From Arcanobacterium sp. S3PF19 (GTDB taxonomy: Bacteria; Actinomycetota; Actinomycetes; Actinomycetales; Actinomycetaceae), in NCBI RefSeq assembly GCF_000758825.1, contig NZ_JRMX01000013.1, positions 181,432 to 245,431 on the forward strand: a stretch of DNA of 64,000 nucleotides, written 5' to 3'. Shown here one piece after another: positions 7,712-15,990 of this stretch. The translations under genes were made by a program, and so were the position numbers. The notes beneath the pieces are model-generated. The model was given only the letters and a program-made list of their open reading frames with translations, had not been told where the DNA came from and did no database searches. Positions within the stretch are counted from its first letter, which is position 1. Each line of letters opens with the position of its first letter.

Positions 7712-8173
7712 TTAACGTTTCTTTCCGCTCTGCCGCGCAGACTGTATGCGGTAGTCGACCGCCGCGGCCGTTTCCCCCAATGCCGAAGCGATCTGGCCGG
7801 CTACGATTGAGTGCAGAAAATCGGTAAACGACGGCTCTTCCCTCGCGGCGCGGATAATCGGAATCCGGTAGAACAGAATTCTTCCGTGGATTTTTGCCGG
7901 GCGTTCAAAAGGCAGGAATCTGCCCAACGGAATACCGTCTTCCCAGGGGGCGGGATCGTTTTGGGGTACATCGGTTACCGCAAAATCATATTTTTCCAGC
8001 CGTTTTCCCAGATGCCGTGAGAATTTTGCCAATTCCCACGAGAGAAAAGCGTCAAAAACTTCCGGACGTGTTTTCCCGGCCGGTGCATTTTCGGGGAAAA
8101 GCGGGCCGCGCAGGCCCCGGCCGTGAATATCGCGCCGGCGCAGGATACGCGGGGAGGTTCTGCATCTTGTCAT
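7712..8173 (-). CDS. Metallopeptidase-family (zincin-like) protein lacking HExxH
   Basis: 153 residues, resembling the short 'metallopeptidase family protein' group (PF06262-like) encoded between whiB2 and DUF3499 in actinobacteria. Typical traits: F...FDAFLSWELAKFSRHLGKRLEKYDFAVTDVP, a proline-rich centre with PLGRFLPFERPAKIHGRILFYR, and a final helix. The zinc helix that in other bacteria reads HExxH is here GQIAS (in HSIVAGQIASALG), so peptidase activity is unlikely. ATG at 8173. The same opposite-strand orientation relative to whiB2 and DUF3499 is seen at the M. tuberculosis locus (Rv3258c-Rv3260c, from memory). Real function unknown. Confidence 0.75.
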   Translation of the reverse strand: MTRCRTSPRILRRRDIHGRGLRGPLFPENAPAGKTRPEVFDAFLSWELAKFSRHLGKRLEKYDFAVTDVPQNDPAPWEDGIPLGRFLPFERPAKIHGRILFYRIPIIRAAREEPSFTDFLHSIVAGQIASALGETAAAVDYRIQSARQSGKKR

Positions 8174-8194
8174 ATTTTCAGTGTATCCTTAACA

Positions 8195-8227
8195 TTGACG
8201 CTGTAAAGCGCGGACCGTGTTTATGAT
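8195..8227 (+). promoter_or_regulatory. Candidate promoter for the DUF3499 gene
   Basis: In the 96-base divergent gap, TTGACG (8195-8200) is a fair -35. TATGAT (8222-8227) is a good -10, but the 21-base spacing is long; TGTTTA at 8218 gives 17 bases with a poorer -10. Only the presence of a promoter is likely; the exact boxes are not certain. Confidence 0.35.
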
Positions 8228-8269
8228 ATACCGGCCGTAGGCGAAACGGAGAGACGGAAGGAGACGGCG

Positions 8270-8677
8270 GTGCCACCGATCAGGAAATGCTCCCGGGGAA
8301 ACTGCTCCCTTCCTGCCGTTGCCACAATGACTTACGGATATCGGGAGGCGACTGCCGTGATCGGCCCGCTTTCCCCGGTTCCCCAACCCGGAACTTTTGA
8401 TCTGTGCGCGGATCATGCCCGCTCGGTAACGGTTCCCGTGGGATGGCAGATGGTCAGGCTGGTAACAGATTTTGCCCCCGCGCCTCCTTCCGCGGATGAT
8501 TTGACTGCCCTGGCGGAAGCAATCCGTGCGGCATCGGAAAAAGAGGTTCCCGCTCCGAAGCCTGCCGTGCGCGATATCCGCAGACGCTCGGATCTGCCTG
8601 CGGCCGCGGATCTTGATTTTTCCCCCGTGCGTCCCAGGCTGCATATCGTACCCGATACGGGCGCGAAAGAGGACTGA
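8270..8677 (+). CDS. DUF3499 family protein
   Basis: 135 residues, GTG start at 8270 behind GGAAGGAGACGG. The conserved N-terminal half carries the family signature: a CSRGNC pair of cysteines, PAVATMTYGYREATAVIGPL, and FDLCADHARSVTVPVGWQMVRL, giving a C-x4-C ... C-x2-H set that could bind zinc. The C-terminal half is variable and Pro/Ala-rich. The family is restricted to actinobacteria and almost always sits near whiB2; no biochemical role is established. It is transcribed away from the metallopeptidase-family gene and converges on the RDD gene. Confidence 0.88.
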   Translation: MPPIRKCSRGNCSLPAVATMTYGYREATAVIGPLSPVPQPGTFDLCADHARSVTVPVGWQMVRLVTDFAPAPPSADDLTALAEAIRAASEKEVPAPKPAVRDIRRRSDLPAAADLDFSPVRPRLHIVPDTGAKED

Positions 8678-8699
8678 AAGGGAAGTAAAGATTTCCCGC

Positions 8700-9572
8700 C
8701 TACTGCCGCACGTACGGCAGCACGGAAAGGCGTTTTTCCAGGCGCCGGCGGCGTATTTCGGATTTTTCGTTTTTCTCCGTTTCCGTTTTGCGGCGCAGAG
8801 CCAGAAGTGCCTGCAGAAAGTCTTCCGCGGGCGTGCCCGGGGGCGGCGCGGGCGAAACAAATTTTTCCGCCGTTGCCGCCAAAAGAAGTGCCTGTGAACG
8901 GCGTATGTGCGGCGCAAGACTGCTGCGGGTGCGGAAATGGTTTAGAATGTGCAGCTGCAGCGGTTCCGCAAGGGGCCGGGTCTGTGCCGCCGCCGCCCAT
9001 GGCTCCAATGCCCCGGGCACGTCAAATGCGGGAATTTTCAGCGTGCCTTTGGGCCATTTTACTGCGTAGGTGCCGGATAGCAGATCGCCCATGCGCCTGG
9101 CTCTGCGTGTACACGCAAGGGAAATAAAAGCAGGCACGCCTGCCATAAGCCAGATTTCGCTGATCCCGACCAGCGAACGCAAAATGTTTTGCCGAATGGT
9201 TACGGCACCTGCGTCCCCGCTCACAATCCGGTATCCCAAGAGCCGTTTCCCCGGGGAAAATCCTTTTGTGACGATTCCGATCAGGGCCGGCACAACGCAA
9301 ATCCATATCAGAGTATTGATAATGTATGCGCTTACTTCCGTCGCGCGCGAGAACGGGATATTCGAGATTACATAGTCCAGATAAAGCATCGGAACAGCGA
9401 AGCAGACCAGATCGATGGCCCCCGAAATAAGACGGGAAAAAACCGTGGCCGGCGGCAGTTCCAGCGCCACCGCCTCGCCCGTGATGATTTCCGCGGCAGA
9501 GTGCCATGTTTTGGCAGGCTCCGCGTATTTTTCCCCCGGTGTGCTTCGCATGCTGTCTTTCATATCTACCAT
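8700..9572 (-). CDS. RDD family membrane protein
   Basis: 290 residues. The RDD domain (about residues 35-175) has the characteristic start VFSRLISGAIDLVCF with an Arg near the beginning and Asp in the first helix, then TKGFSPGKRLLGYRIV and a third hydrophobic segment. About three membrane helices are predicted. The C-terminal 110 residues are soluble, with a highly charged Arg/Glu/Lys-rich end. ATG at 9572; a second ATG lies three codons in. RDD genes often travel with SpoIIM and MoxR/DUF58 genes, as here. RDD proteins are of uncertain function; transport of ions or envelope precursors has been suggested for the family. Confidence 0.88.
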   Translation of the reverse strand: MVDMKDSMRSTPGEKYAEPAKTWHSAAEIITGEAVALELPPATVFSRLISGAIDLVCFAVPMLYLDYVISNIPFSRATEVSAYIINTLIWICVVPALIGIVTKGFSPGKRLLGYRIVSGDAGAVTIRQNILRSLVGISEIWLMAGVPAFISLACTRRARRMGDLLSGTYAVKWPKGTLKIPAFDVPGALEPWAAAAQTRPLAEPLQLHILNHFRTRSSLAPHIRRSQALLLAATAEKFVSPAPPPGTPAEDFLQALLALRRKTETEKNEKSEIRRRRLEKRLSVLPYVRQ

Positions 9573-9618
9573 ATTAACCGAAACTGCTATTTACGCGGTT
9601 TTATGGCAAAGTGGGAGA

Positions 9619-10611
9619 GTGGATGTTTACGCATATGTGAAAACGCGTATGCCGGATTGGGACCGGCTTTCGCAGCTGACCGGAAAACGTGTGTCAGACG
9701 GCAGGGAATGTGATGAATTTTACCGTCTCTACCTGCAAACTTCCTCGGATTTGGCAAAAATCCGTTCCCGGGCGCCCGATCCGCAGACCGTCCTGTTTCT
9801 TTCCGCCGTTCTTGCCCGGGCCAGGGTGCGGATAACCACTGAAGTGATGTCGGTGAAGGATGCATTGGCCCGCTTTCTTCTCCGGACGCTTCCTCTTTCC
9901 GTGTATCGGCTCAGATGGCTCACGCTTGCGGTGGCACTGTCTTTCCTTGCCGTGTCCGCTGCCGCTTTTCTTACCTATGTTTTTTGCCCGCAGCTGCTTT
10001 CCGAGCTGGGTACGCCGCATACGCTGGACGAATATGCGCGGCATGCTTTTAAGTCGTATTATTCCGTTTATTCGAATTCCGAATTTGCGGCAATGGTCTG
10101 GACGAATAACGCACTTATTGCCGTTTCCGCGATAGTCGGCGGTTTCACGGGAATTGTGCCCGTGTCGGTGCTGTGGACAAATGCCGTGGCAATCGGGCAG
10201 GCGGGTGCGATTATGCATTCGCGCGGGGCTTTGGATGTATTTTTCGGGCTTATTTTGCCTCACGGGATACCGGAACTGTGTGCGGTCTTCGTTGCCGGAG
10301 CCGCAGGGCTGAAAATATTTTGGGTTTTGGCCGTGCCCGGGAATATGCCGCGCGCCGCCGCGCTCGGAAAAGAAGGCAGGCAGACGCTTTTAACTGTATT
10401 TGCACTGACCGGACTGCTGTTTTTGGCGGGGATGACGGAAGGGTTTGTGACGCCTTCCGCCCTTCCGTGGGCAGTAAAAATGCTGTGCGGTTTCTTTATC
10501 TTTGTTCTTTTCTGGTGTTGGGTGACCGTATTTGGGCGAAGGGCGTGCAAAGCGGAGGAAAGTGCCGATATTTCGCAGGCGGGGCCGGAAGCATCCGTCG
10601 AATACGCCTAA
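9619..10611 (+). CDS. SpoIIM-family (stage II sporulation protein M) membrane protein
   Basis: 330 residues from GTG 9619. The N-terminal cytoplasmic part matches actinobacterial SpoIIM proteins: VDVYAYVKTRMPDWDRLSQL, DEFYRLYLQTSSDLAKIRSRAPD and LARARVRITT. About five membrane helices follow, including the conserved NNALIAVSAIVGGFTGIVPVS and PHGIPELCAVFVAGAAGL. In Bacillus SpoIIM acts with peptidoglycan-degrading partners in engulfment; in non-sporulating actinobacteria it is presumed to serve envelope remodelling. No good ribosome binding site precedes GTG 9619; ATG 9550 is the alternative but would overlap the divergent RDD gene by 23 bases. Stop codon lies 20 bases from the convergent DUF58 gene. 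Confidence 0.85.
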   Translation: MDVYAYVKTRMPDWDRLSQLTGKRVSDGRECDEFYRLYLQTSSDLAKIRSRAPDPQTVLFLSAVLARARVRITTEVMSVKDALARFLLRTLPLSVYRLRWLTLAVALSFLAVSAAAFLTYVFCPQLLSELGTPHTLDEYARHAFKSYYSVYSNSEFAAMVWTNNALIAVSAIVGGFTGIVPVSVLWTNAVAIGQAGAIMHSRGALDVFFGLILPHGIPELCAVFVAGAAGLKIFWVLAVPGNMPRAAALGKEGRQTLLTVFALTGLLFLAGMTEGFVTPSALPWAVKMLCGFFIFVLFWCWVTVFGRRACKAEESADISQAGPEASVEYA

Positions 10612-10631
10612 GTGTCCGCGCGCCGCATGCG

Positions 10632-11909
10632 TTACAGTTTTCCGCCCGCTTTCAGTTTCAGATATGTGTCGGCGATTTTCGCGGGCAGAGTCTGTGGGCT
10701 GCCTGCCGTCACCGTTACGTTCCGGGACTTCAGCCAGCGCCGGATTTCCGCCTCTTCCAGCCCGGTCCGCAGGGAAGCGGCTTCGCGGTAAATCCCGGTT
10801 TCCGCCGGCCCGTTTCCCGCAGCGGAATGCCTGAGCGTGCCGATGACGATTCTGTGCCGTTTGAGCAGCGTAATGGCTTCCTCCAGTCCTGAGGAAAGAG
10901 CGCCGGTGCCCGGCTTGGTGAGGATAACAATTAAGGCAGGGCGGCGAAACAGCCGCCGAATCCGTTCCGCGCCCAAAATCCAGTCGGTCTGCGTCGGAGT
11001 GGGCTCGATATCGGCCAGAATTGCCCCCAGCGTGTGAATGGCGCCGAATCCGGCAAGTTTCACGGCTTCGGCCCGGATTGTTTCTCCCAGTGTAAAGACG
11101 CTTACTTTGTCGCCCGCTTTGCCGGCGAGTGCCGAGAGAAGAAATATGCTCTCCAGATAGGCGTCAAAAGCCGGATACCGTCCGTGGCGCATCGCCCCGG
11201 CCCGTCCCGTATCGGCCAGAATCACGATATTTCGGTCCCGCTGCGGCCGCCATGTGCGTACGACGGTTTTTCTCAGACGTGCCGTTGAACGCCAGTCAAT
11301 GGCACGCACGTCGTCACCGGGAACGTATTCGCGCAGGGAATCAAATTCCGTGCCCTGTCCGCGGCGCAGGAGCAGTGTCTGCCCTTCGATTTCCCGCAGC
11401 TGCCGTATTTTTTCCGGGAGCAGGCGGCGGGAAAGAAACGGCGGCAGTGCGAGAAGTTTTTGCCCGGTGGGGAATGTTTTCTGTCTGCCGGCGAGCCGCA
11501 GCGGGCCGCAGCTGCGGACGGTCAGATGCGCCGATTTGCGCATGCCGCGTCTTACGGGTGTTATCTGCGCACTGAACTGTGCCGTTTCCCCGGGAAGCAG
11601 GGTAAAGGAGAAAATCTGCCGGGAACTTTGCACGGACGGGGGCCACACATCGCGTACCGCGCCGCGGAAGGTACGTTTTCCGCCGTTGCCGACCGTGAGC
11701 TTCTGCGTTACCGGCGTGCGCACGGCTGCGCTATTCGCCGCCGTGCGGGTTATCCGCAGGCTTTGCGGTTTTGCGGCGAGCAAAACGTCGCAGAGGCAAC
11801 AGCAGAGGAGACAGAGGTGAAAGACTGCCATATTGTGCACGCTGTGCGTGGCAACGGCGATGGGAATTCCGGCAAGGGACCACAGAACTGCAGGCAGACG
11901 GATATACAT
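10632..11909 (-). CDS. DUF58 domain protein (VWA-like, MoxR partner)
   Basis: 425 residues starting MYIRLPAVLWSLAG at 11909. The start overlaps the MoxR stop by one base (TGATG), which implies translational coupling; the longer upstream frame is rejected. Two N-terminal hydrophobic segments, a beta-rich middle, then the DUF58 signature LREYVPGDDVRAIDWRSTARLRK and RNIVILADTGR, a MIDAS-like turn in a von Willebrand A fold. DUF58 proteins are the usual partners of MoxR AAA+ ATPases, acting as chaperone/maturation modules at the membrane. Last gene of a five-gene minus-strand operon. Confidence 0.9.
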   Translation of the reverse strand: MYIRLPAVLWSLAGIPIAVATHSVHNMAVFHLCLLCCCLCDVLLAAKPQSLRITRTAANSAAVRTPVTQKLTVGNGGKRTFRGAVRDVWPPSVQSSRQIFSFTLLPGETAQFSAQITPVRRGMRKSAHLTVRSCGPLRLAGRQKTFPTGQKLLALPPFLSRRLLPEKIRQLREIEGQTLLLRRGQGTEFDSLREYVPGDDVRAIDWRSTARLRKTVVRTWRPQRDRNIVILADTGRAGAMRHGRYPAFDAYLESIFLLSALAGKAGDKVSVFTLGETIRAEAVKLAGFGAIHTLGAILADIEPTPTQTDWILGAERIRRLFRRPALIVILTKPGTGALSSGLEEAITLLKRHRIVIGTLRHSAAGNGPAETGIYREAASLRTGLEEAEIRRWLKSRNVTVTAGSPQTLPAKIADTYLKLKAGGKL

Positions 11910-12898
11910 CAGCGGGGAACCGGGACCGTGTTGAGGATTCCGTCGAGTATCGAGTGGGCGGTGAGCCCGTCGAGTTCCGCTTCCGTTCCCGGAATCAGAC
12001 GGTGCGTGAGAACGGAAGGCGCAAGAATTTTGATGTCGTCGGGGAGCACGTAGCTGCGTCCGTCCAACCATGCCCGCGCCCGGGCGGCCTGCAGCATGCA
12101 GACCGTTCCGCGGGGTGAAACTCCCAGTTCCAGAGAGCCCGAAGTCCGTGTGGCCATCACGATTTCCACAATGTAGTCAAGCAGACTTTCGTGAATTTCC
12201 ACATCGCGCACTTCTTCGGCGGCCCGCAGCACATCCTGCGCGTCGGCAACCGAATTCAGATTGACGCCCGACAGATCGGCCGGGCGGAAACCGGTAGCAT
12301 GGCGGCGCAGAAGTTCGCTTTCGGTTTCCCGTGCGGGCAGCGGAATTTCGACTTTCAGCAGGAATCTGTCGAGCTGGGCCTCGGGAAGATTATAGGTGCC
12401 TTCATATTCGATTGGGTTTTGGGTGGCCGCAACCATAAACGGTTTTTCCAGGGGGTAGCACTTTCCGTCTGCCGTTACCTGTGATTCTGCCATGGCTTCA
12501 AGCAGGGCGGCCTGCGTTTTCGGGGGAGTGCGGTTGATTTCGTCGGCGAGGAGCAGATTTGTGAATACGGGTCCTTTGCGGAATTCAAACCGTGCTTCGC
12601 CGCTGTGGTAGATCACCGACCCGGTTAAATCCCCGGGCATCAGATCGGGCGTGAACTGAACGCGTGCGAAATTCAGATTTATCACCCGGGCCAGAGTTTT
12701 TACCAGCAGTGTTTTCGCAGTTCCCGGCACTCCTTCGAGGAGTACGTGGCCGCCTGTCAGCAGCCCGATAAGCAGGGCGGATATGGCTTCGTCCCCGCGG
12801 ACCACTACTTTTGCCGCTTCCGCGCGAATCTGTCTGAATTTTTGCTGCATCTGCGTGATTTCTTCGCCCGTATCGCAGAACTCGGAAAACGAATTCAT
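11909..12898 (-). CDS. moxR: MoxR-family AAA+ ATPase
   Basis: 329 residues. Walker A is GVPGTAKT, Walker B LLLADEINR, sensor 1 in AATQNPIEYEGTYNLPEAQLDRF, and the C-terminal lid domain carries VSPRGTVCMLQAARARAWLDGRSYVLPDDI. ATG 12898 follows AAGAGGAGATGA and overlaps the DUF4350 stop (ATGA, 4 bases); a further upstream ATG at 12916 lacks a site. MoxR ATPases remodel or mature client complexes together with VWA/DUF58 proteins, the latter being encoded immediately downstream. Confidence 0.95.
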   Translation of the reverse strand: MNSFSEFCDTGEEITQMQQKFRQIRAEAAKVVVRGDEAISALLIGLLTGGHVLLEGVPGTAKTLLVKTLARVINLNFARVQFTPDLMPGDLTGSVIYHSGEARFEFRKGPVFTNLLLADEINRTPPKTQAALLEAMAESQVTADGKCYPLEKPFMVAATQNPIEYEGTYNLPEAQLDRFLLKVEIPLPARETESELLRRHATGFRPADLSGVNLNSVADAQDVLRAAEEVRDVEIHESLLDYIVEIVMATRTSGSLELGVSPRGTVCMLQAARARAWLDGRSYVLPDDIKILAPSVLTHRLIPGTEAELDGLTAHSILDGILNTVPVPR

Positions 12899-14037
12899 TT
12901 CATCTCCTCTTCCCATTTCCGCAGCTGCTCCTGCAGCTGTTTCAATTCTTTTTCGCCCGGGATGTCTTTCCCGAATAAAATATTATCCGTTTCTTCCGTG
13001 CTGCAGTGCACAGCTGCGGAAACTGCCTTCACGATCTGCGCGCGGTCCATGTTTTTCCGCAGTCCGAGGCGTGTTTCGTGCCGGAGAAGAAAACTGCTGC
13101 GCAGAATTTCTGCCAGATACGGAAAATCCCGGCTCTGCGCATACAGTTTTGCCCTGCCTACCGCGGCTTCGCCTGCCGGGACGGTTACGGGCAGCGGTTC
13201 GGGAACGGGTTTGCCGAATCTCCGTCCGCGGTATACGAAATACCACAGCGCGCACATTGCCGCCGCAGAGAAAAACATCTCCATCCATGCGGGTTCCCGC
13301 CCTTCGGCAGGCGTGTTTTCCGGTGTCCGGGGGCGGTAGTTTTCCACCCAAAACAGCCTGTTGTGCCGTCCCAGTTTGCGCAGTGCGAAAACCGCGTTGC
13401 CTTTTTGGGGAAGAAATTGGTTGGTCAGTATCTTCCCGCCCGTAAAAACGGAAATGTGCGGATTGGTTTTTGAAGTGGCCCACGCAAATCCGTCTCCGTG
13501 CGAAAAACACACGGACAGCCGGCCGGGCGGGGCGGTTTCCTCCCCGTTTTTGTCTGCCGTCAGCAATGCGTCCACAGACATCAGGGAACCGGCGGCTTTG
13601 GCGTCGGGGTCCGCGCATTTGGCGGCGAGGGGAGAGTCATATTTGCGCTGCCGCACATACAGCGGAAATCCCCACTCGGGCAGAGACAGATTTCTTCTGT
13701 GGGCCAGAATAATCACATCCGCCTCCGAATGGGCGAGCTGTTCCCTTTCCTCTGCGTCAAGCGCATCGGGGTCGGTGACCAGCACTGTCGTGCCCTCGGC
13801 TGCCCGCTGCAGCGTTTCCGCATCGGTGGTGTGAATCACCGATACACCCCGGCTGCGCAGAACGGAGACAACGGCTGCGCTTCCCCGGGGGAGTGCGGAG
13901 TCGGGTGCGTAAGTGTTCGGGTCCGCGTCCCGGGAAAACAGCATTCCCACCATTACGGACAGAACGGCAAGGAGAACGCAGAGCAAAGAAACAGAAAACG
14001 TTTTGTGTGCGCCGGCTGTATCTGCGTGTGTCTTCAT
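12895..14037 (-). CDS. DUF4350 domain membrane protein
   Basis: 380 residues. One N-terminal membrane helix (SVSLLCVLLAVLSVMVGML), then a Rossmann-like extracytoplasmic DUF4350 region (SALPRGSAAVVSVLRSRGVSVI, TTVLVTDPDAL, ADVIILA), a second helix near residue 260 (FSAAAMCALWYFVYRGRRFGKP) and a cytoplasmic helical tail ending in Gln/Glu-rich coiled segments. This layout is usual for DUF4350 proteins encoded with MoxR and DUF4129. Its ATG overlaps the DUF4129 stop by 4 bases and its stop overlaps the MoxR start by 4 bases, so the three are tightly coupled. Molecular role unknown. Confidence 0.88.
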   Translation of the reverse strand: MKTHADTAGAHKTFSVSLLCVLLAVLSVMVGMLFSRDADPNTYAPDSALPRGSAAVVSVLRSRGVSVIHTTDAETLQRAAEGTTVLVTDPDALDAEEREQLAHSEADVIILAHRRNLSLPEWGFPLYVRQRKYDSPLAAKCADPDAKAAGSLMSVDALLTADKNGEETAPPGRLSVCFSHGDGFAWATSKTNPHISVFTGGKILTNQFLPQKGNAVFALRKLGRHNRLFWVENYRPRTPENTPAEGREPAWMEMFFSAAAMCALWYFVYRGRRFGKPVPEPLPVTVPAGEAAVGRAKLYAQSRDFPYLAEILRSSFLLRHETRLGLRKNMDRAQIVKAVSAAVHCSTEETDNILFGKDIPGEKELKQLQEQLRKWEEEMK

Positions 14038-14690
14038 CCGGTCCGCTCCGCGGGCAGCGTGAGGGGTTTCAGCGTCAGTTCGGTGACGATCGTCATGAAT
14101 TGGCAGCTGAGCGCTACGGCATCGTTGTCGGCATGCCGGTAGCCGAAGAATATCCGGTTAAACCGCAGGGCGTTTTCCGCAAACAGTTTCTCTCTGCCCA
14201 CTGCCCGGACCGCCAGCCGGGCGGCTTCCAAAGCGGTAATTCCGGGGAGAACCGAAATTACGTGCTGTTCTTCGAGGTAACGGATAACGCCGCGGTAGCG
14301 TTCAATCACGGCCAGATCGGGGTTTTTGTTTTCCAAAGCGGCGTCGGCCGCGCGAAACAGCTCCCCGGATCCGCGCGCGTCGGAGAAAAGTGCGGGATGC
14401 GCCGGCGCGTGCTCAGATATCTTCCTGTGTTTTTTCCATACGGTGCCGTATCTGAAAGCGAAAAACGCAAACAGGACAAATACCGCGGCGGTGAGCAGGA
14501 TGACGAAAGCCGAAAAAGTGCCGGATTCGCCGGAGAAAGTGCGGACAACCCGCTGTATGAGAGAAGCAAGCCACGATTCGAGCAGTTCCGCCAGGGACGT
14601 GCTTCGGCGGTATTTTAGTTTCGCCAGCTCGGCACTGACCCAGGACAGTGCCTCATCTCCATCGGGCTGCAGGGCGCAGGGATAAAACAT
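14034..14690 (-). CDS. DUF4129 domain protein
   Basis: 218 residues from ATG 14690 (MFYPCALQPDGDEALSW). A juxtamembrane helical region (RRSTSLAELLESWLASLIQRVV) precedes one membrane helix (FSAFVILLTAAVFVLFAFFAF); the C-terminal cytoplasmic DUF4129 part has LFRAADAALENKNPDLAVIERYRGVIRYLEEQ and LEAARLAVRAVG. The frame continues upstream to 15257 inside the previous gene, but that extension is antisense-like and rejected. GGAGA lies before the start, inside the last codons of the upstream gene, 5 bases apart. DUF4129 is a regular partner of MoxR/DUF58 modules. Confidence 0.85.
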   Translation of the reverse strand: MFYPCALQPDGDEALSWVSAELAKLKYRRSTSLAELLESWLASLIQRVVRTFSGESGTFSAFVILLTAAVFVLFAFFAFRYGTVWKKHRKISEHAPAHPALFSDARGSGELFRAADAALENKNPDLAVIERYRGVIRYLEEQHVISVLPGITALEAARLAVRAVGREKLFAENALRFNRIFFGYRHADNDAVALSCQFMTIVTELTLKPLTLPAERTG

Positions 14691-14695
14691 GGTTC

Positions 14696-15748
14696 TCAGT
14701 CTCCGGAAAACAGCTGCTGCTGAAAATTTTCCCTGCGGAAACGCATATTCACATAAATCAGATTGTTCAGCACGGTCATGTACGGGACGAGTATGGCCGA
14801 TATAAGCAGGAACACAACGGAGGAGGCAATAACGCCCCCGATTCCCAGACCGTTTGTGCCGTCGATAAGGGACGCCACCGAGATCACGCCCACTGCCGAG
14901 GCGACACCGGCGACAATAGTGATCAGAACTGTGCTGAGCAGCATAACCGCGAACAGATAGCGGATGCTTTTGCGCGTGAGCACCCAGGCGCGGGATATCG
15001 CCCCGAATACCGTTGTTTCCTCGGCAACGAGTGCACAGGAGGCGGTCATTAACCGCAGGTAAAGAACACCCTCCGCGGCCAGTACGGCGATCCCCGCAAG
15101 GACGGAGAGCGCAACGGATATCCCGGATTGGCCGAATACGGAAAACACGCCGCCGATTGTCAGTGCGGCGCACGCCGCAACGAGGATCAGGAAAAACAGC
15201 ATTATGAAGAAGATCACGGCTGTGAGCGCAACAATGCGCAGAATCAGTTTCCCGCACCCCGGCTTAACCGCCTGCCAGGTTTGTCTCAGACCCATTTTTC
15301 TGCCGCGAACCGAAGCCAGCGTGACTTTGGTTGAGGCAATGGAAGTGAGCGCAAGTTCCAGAATTCCGAATATGACCGAAATTATGAAAGAAACACCGAA
15401 AAATCCGGCGACGGACGAGAGCAGTATTCCTGCGGCAGAATCGGGGTCGCCCAGTGCTTCGATTACGGACAGGGACGAAGACTCGCCCAGGACGGCGAGC
15501 AGAATCTCGGAAACGACGGTGCAGACCAGGGAAACCAGCAGAGGAAAAACAATAAAGGCCACGGGATTGAATTTCAGCAGCCGCAGGACGCAGTCCAGGG
15601 TTTCCGTGATACTCAGCTCCCTGAGCGGGATAACGCCGGGCCGTGCGGGGATGTAGGCGAACGCGGACGGGGACGGCTTTCCGTACTGCCCGTATCCGTT
15701 TCCCTGCGGCTGTTCGCCGCCCGAGCCGTTCAATAAAATCTCCTCCAC
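14696..15748 (-). CDS. Polytopic membrane protein heading the MoxR operon
   Basis: 350 residues. A hydrophilic Gly/Gln/Tyr-rich N-terminus (NGSGGEQPQGNGYGQYGKP) is followed by the segment PGVIPLRELSITETLDCVLRLLKFNP and about six membrane helices; the loop TTVFGAISRAWVLTRKSIRYLF is typical of 'glycerophosphoryl diester phosphodiesterase membrane domain'-like proteins (DUF7847 type), which lack the enzyme domain. Such proteins commonly sit in front of DUF4129-DUF4350-MoxR-DUF58 in Actinomycetales. Function unknown; a membrane scaffold or transporter role is inference. First gene of the operon, divergent from mtrA across 242 bases. Confidence 0.8.
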   Translation of the reverse strand: MEEILLNGSGGEQPQGNGYGQYGKPSPSAFAYIPARPGVIPLRELSITETLDCVLRLLKFNPVAFIVFPLLVSLVCTVVSEILLAVLGESSSLSVIEALGDPDSAAGILLSSVAGFFGVSFIISVIFGILELALTSIASTKVTLASVRGRKMGLRQTWQAVKPGCGKLILRIVALTAVIFFIMLFFLILVAACAALTIGGVFSVFGQSGISVALSVLAGIAVLAAEGVLYLRLMTASCALVAEETTVFGAISRAWVLTRKSIRYLFAVMLLSTVLITIVAGVASAVGVISVASLIDGTNGLGIGGVIASSVVFLLISAILVPYMTVLNNLIYVNMRFRRENFQQQLFSGD

Positions 15749-15922
15749 AAAAATCCTCCTCGCCGCGGGCTGTTTCCCTCCCTACAATGATAACCAAAAA
15801 AGAACGGATTTTTATCATGCCCCGGTATGGATAATTTTGCCGGCTGTGTTAATTCCGCCCGCTGCCGGCGCCGGGATCGGGCAGAGAAAGACTGCCGCTT
15901 TTGCGGCGGTGCGTCCGCGCTG

Positions 15923-15951
15923 TTCCCTTGCGCGCGGGAAAAAGCTATGTA
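15923..15951 (+). promoter_or_regulatory. Candidate mtrA promoter
   Basis: The 242-base gap between the divergent membrane-protein operon and mtrA holds a -10-like TATGTA (15946-15951) within an AT-rich stretch; the matching -35 position reads TTCCCT, which is weak, while TTGCGC at 15928 is only 12 bases away. The minus-strand promoter for the envelope operon must lie in the same gap near 15780-15830, which is AT-rich, but I cannot place its boxes. Confidence 0.3.
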
Positions 15952-15990
15952 AACTTAAAACAGTTGATAAAGTGCGTACGGCGGTGAAAA

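Noticed and set aside
9415-9618. Longer SpoIIM start overlapping the RDD gene
   Set aside because: Sequence before VDVYAYVK has no family similarity and reads through the divergent gene; GTG 9619 kept despite a weak ribosome binding site.
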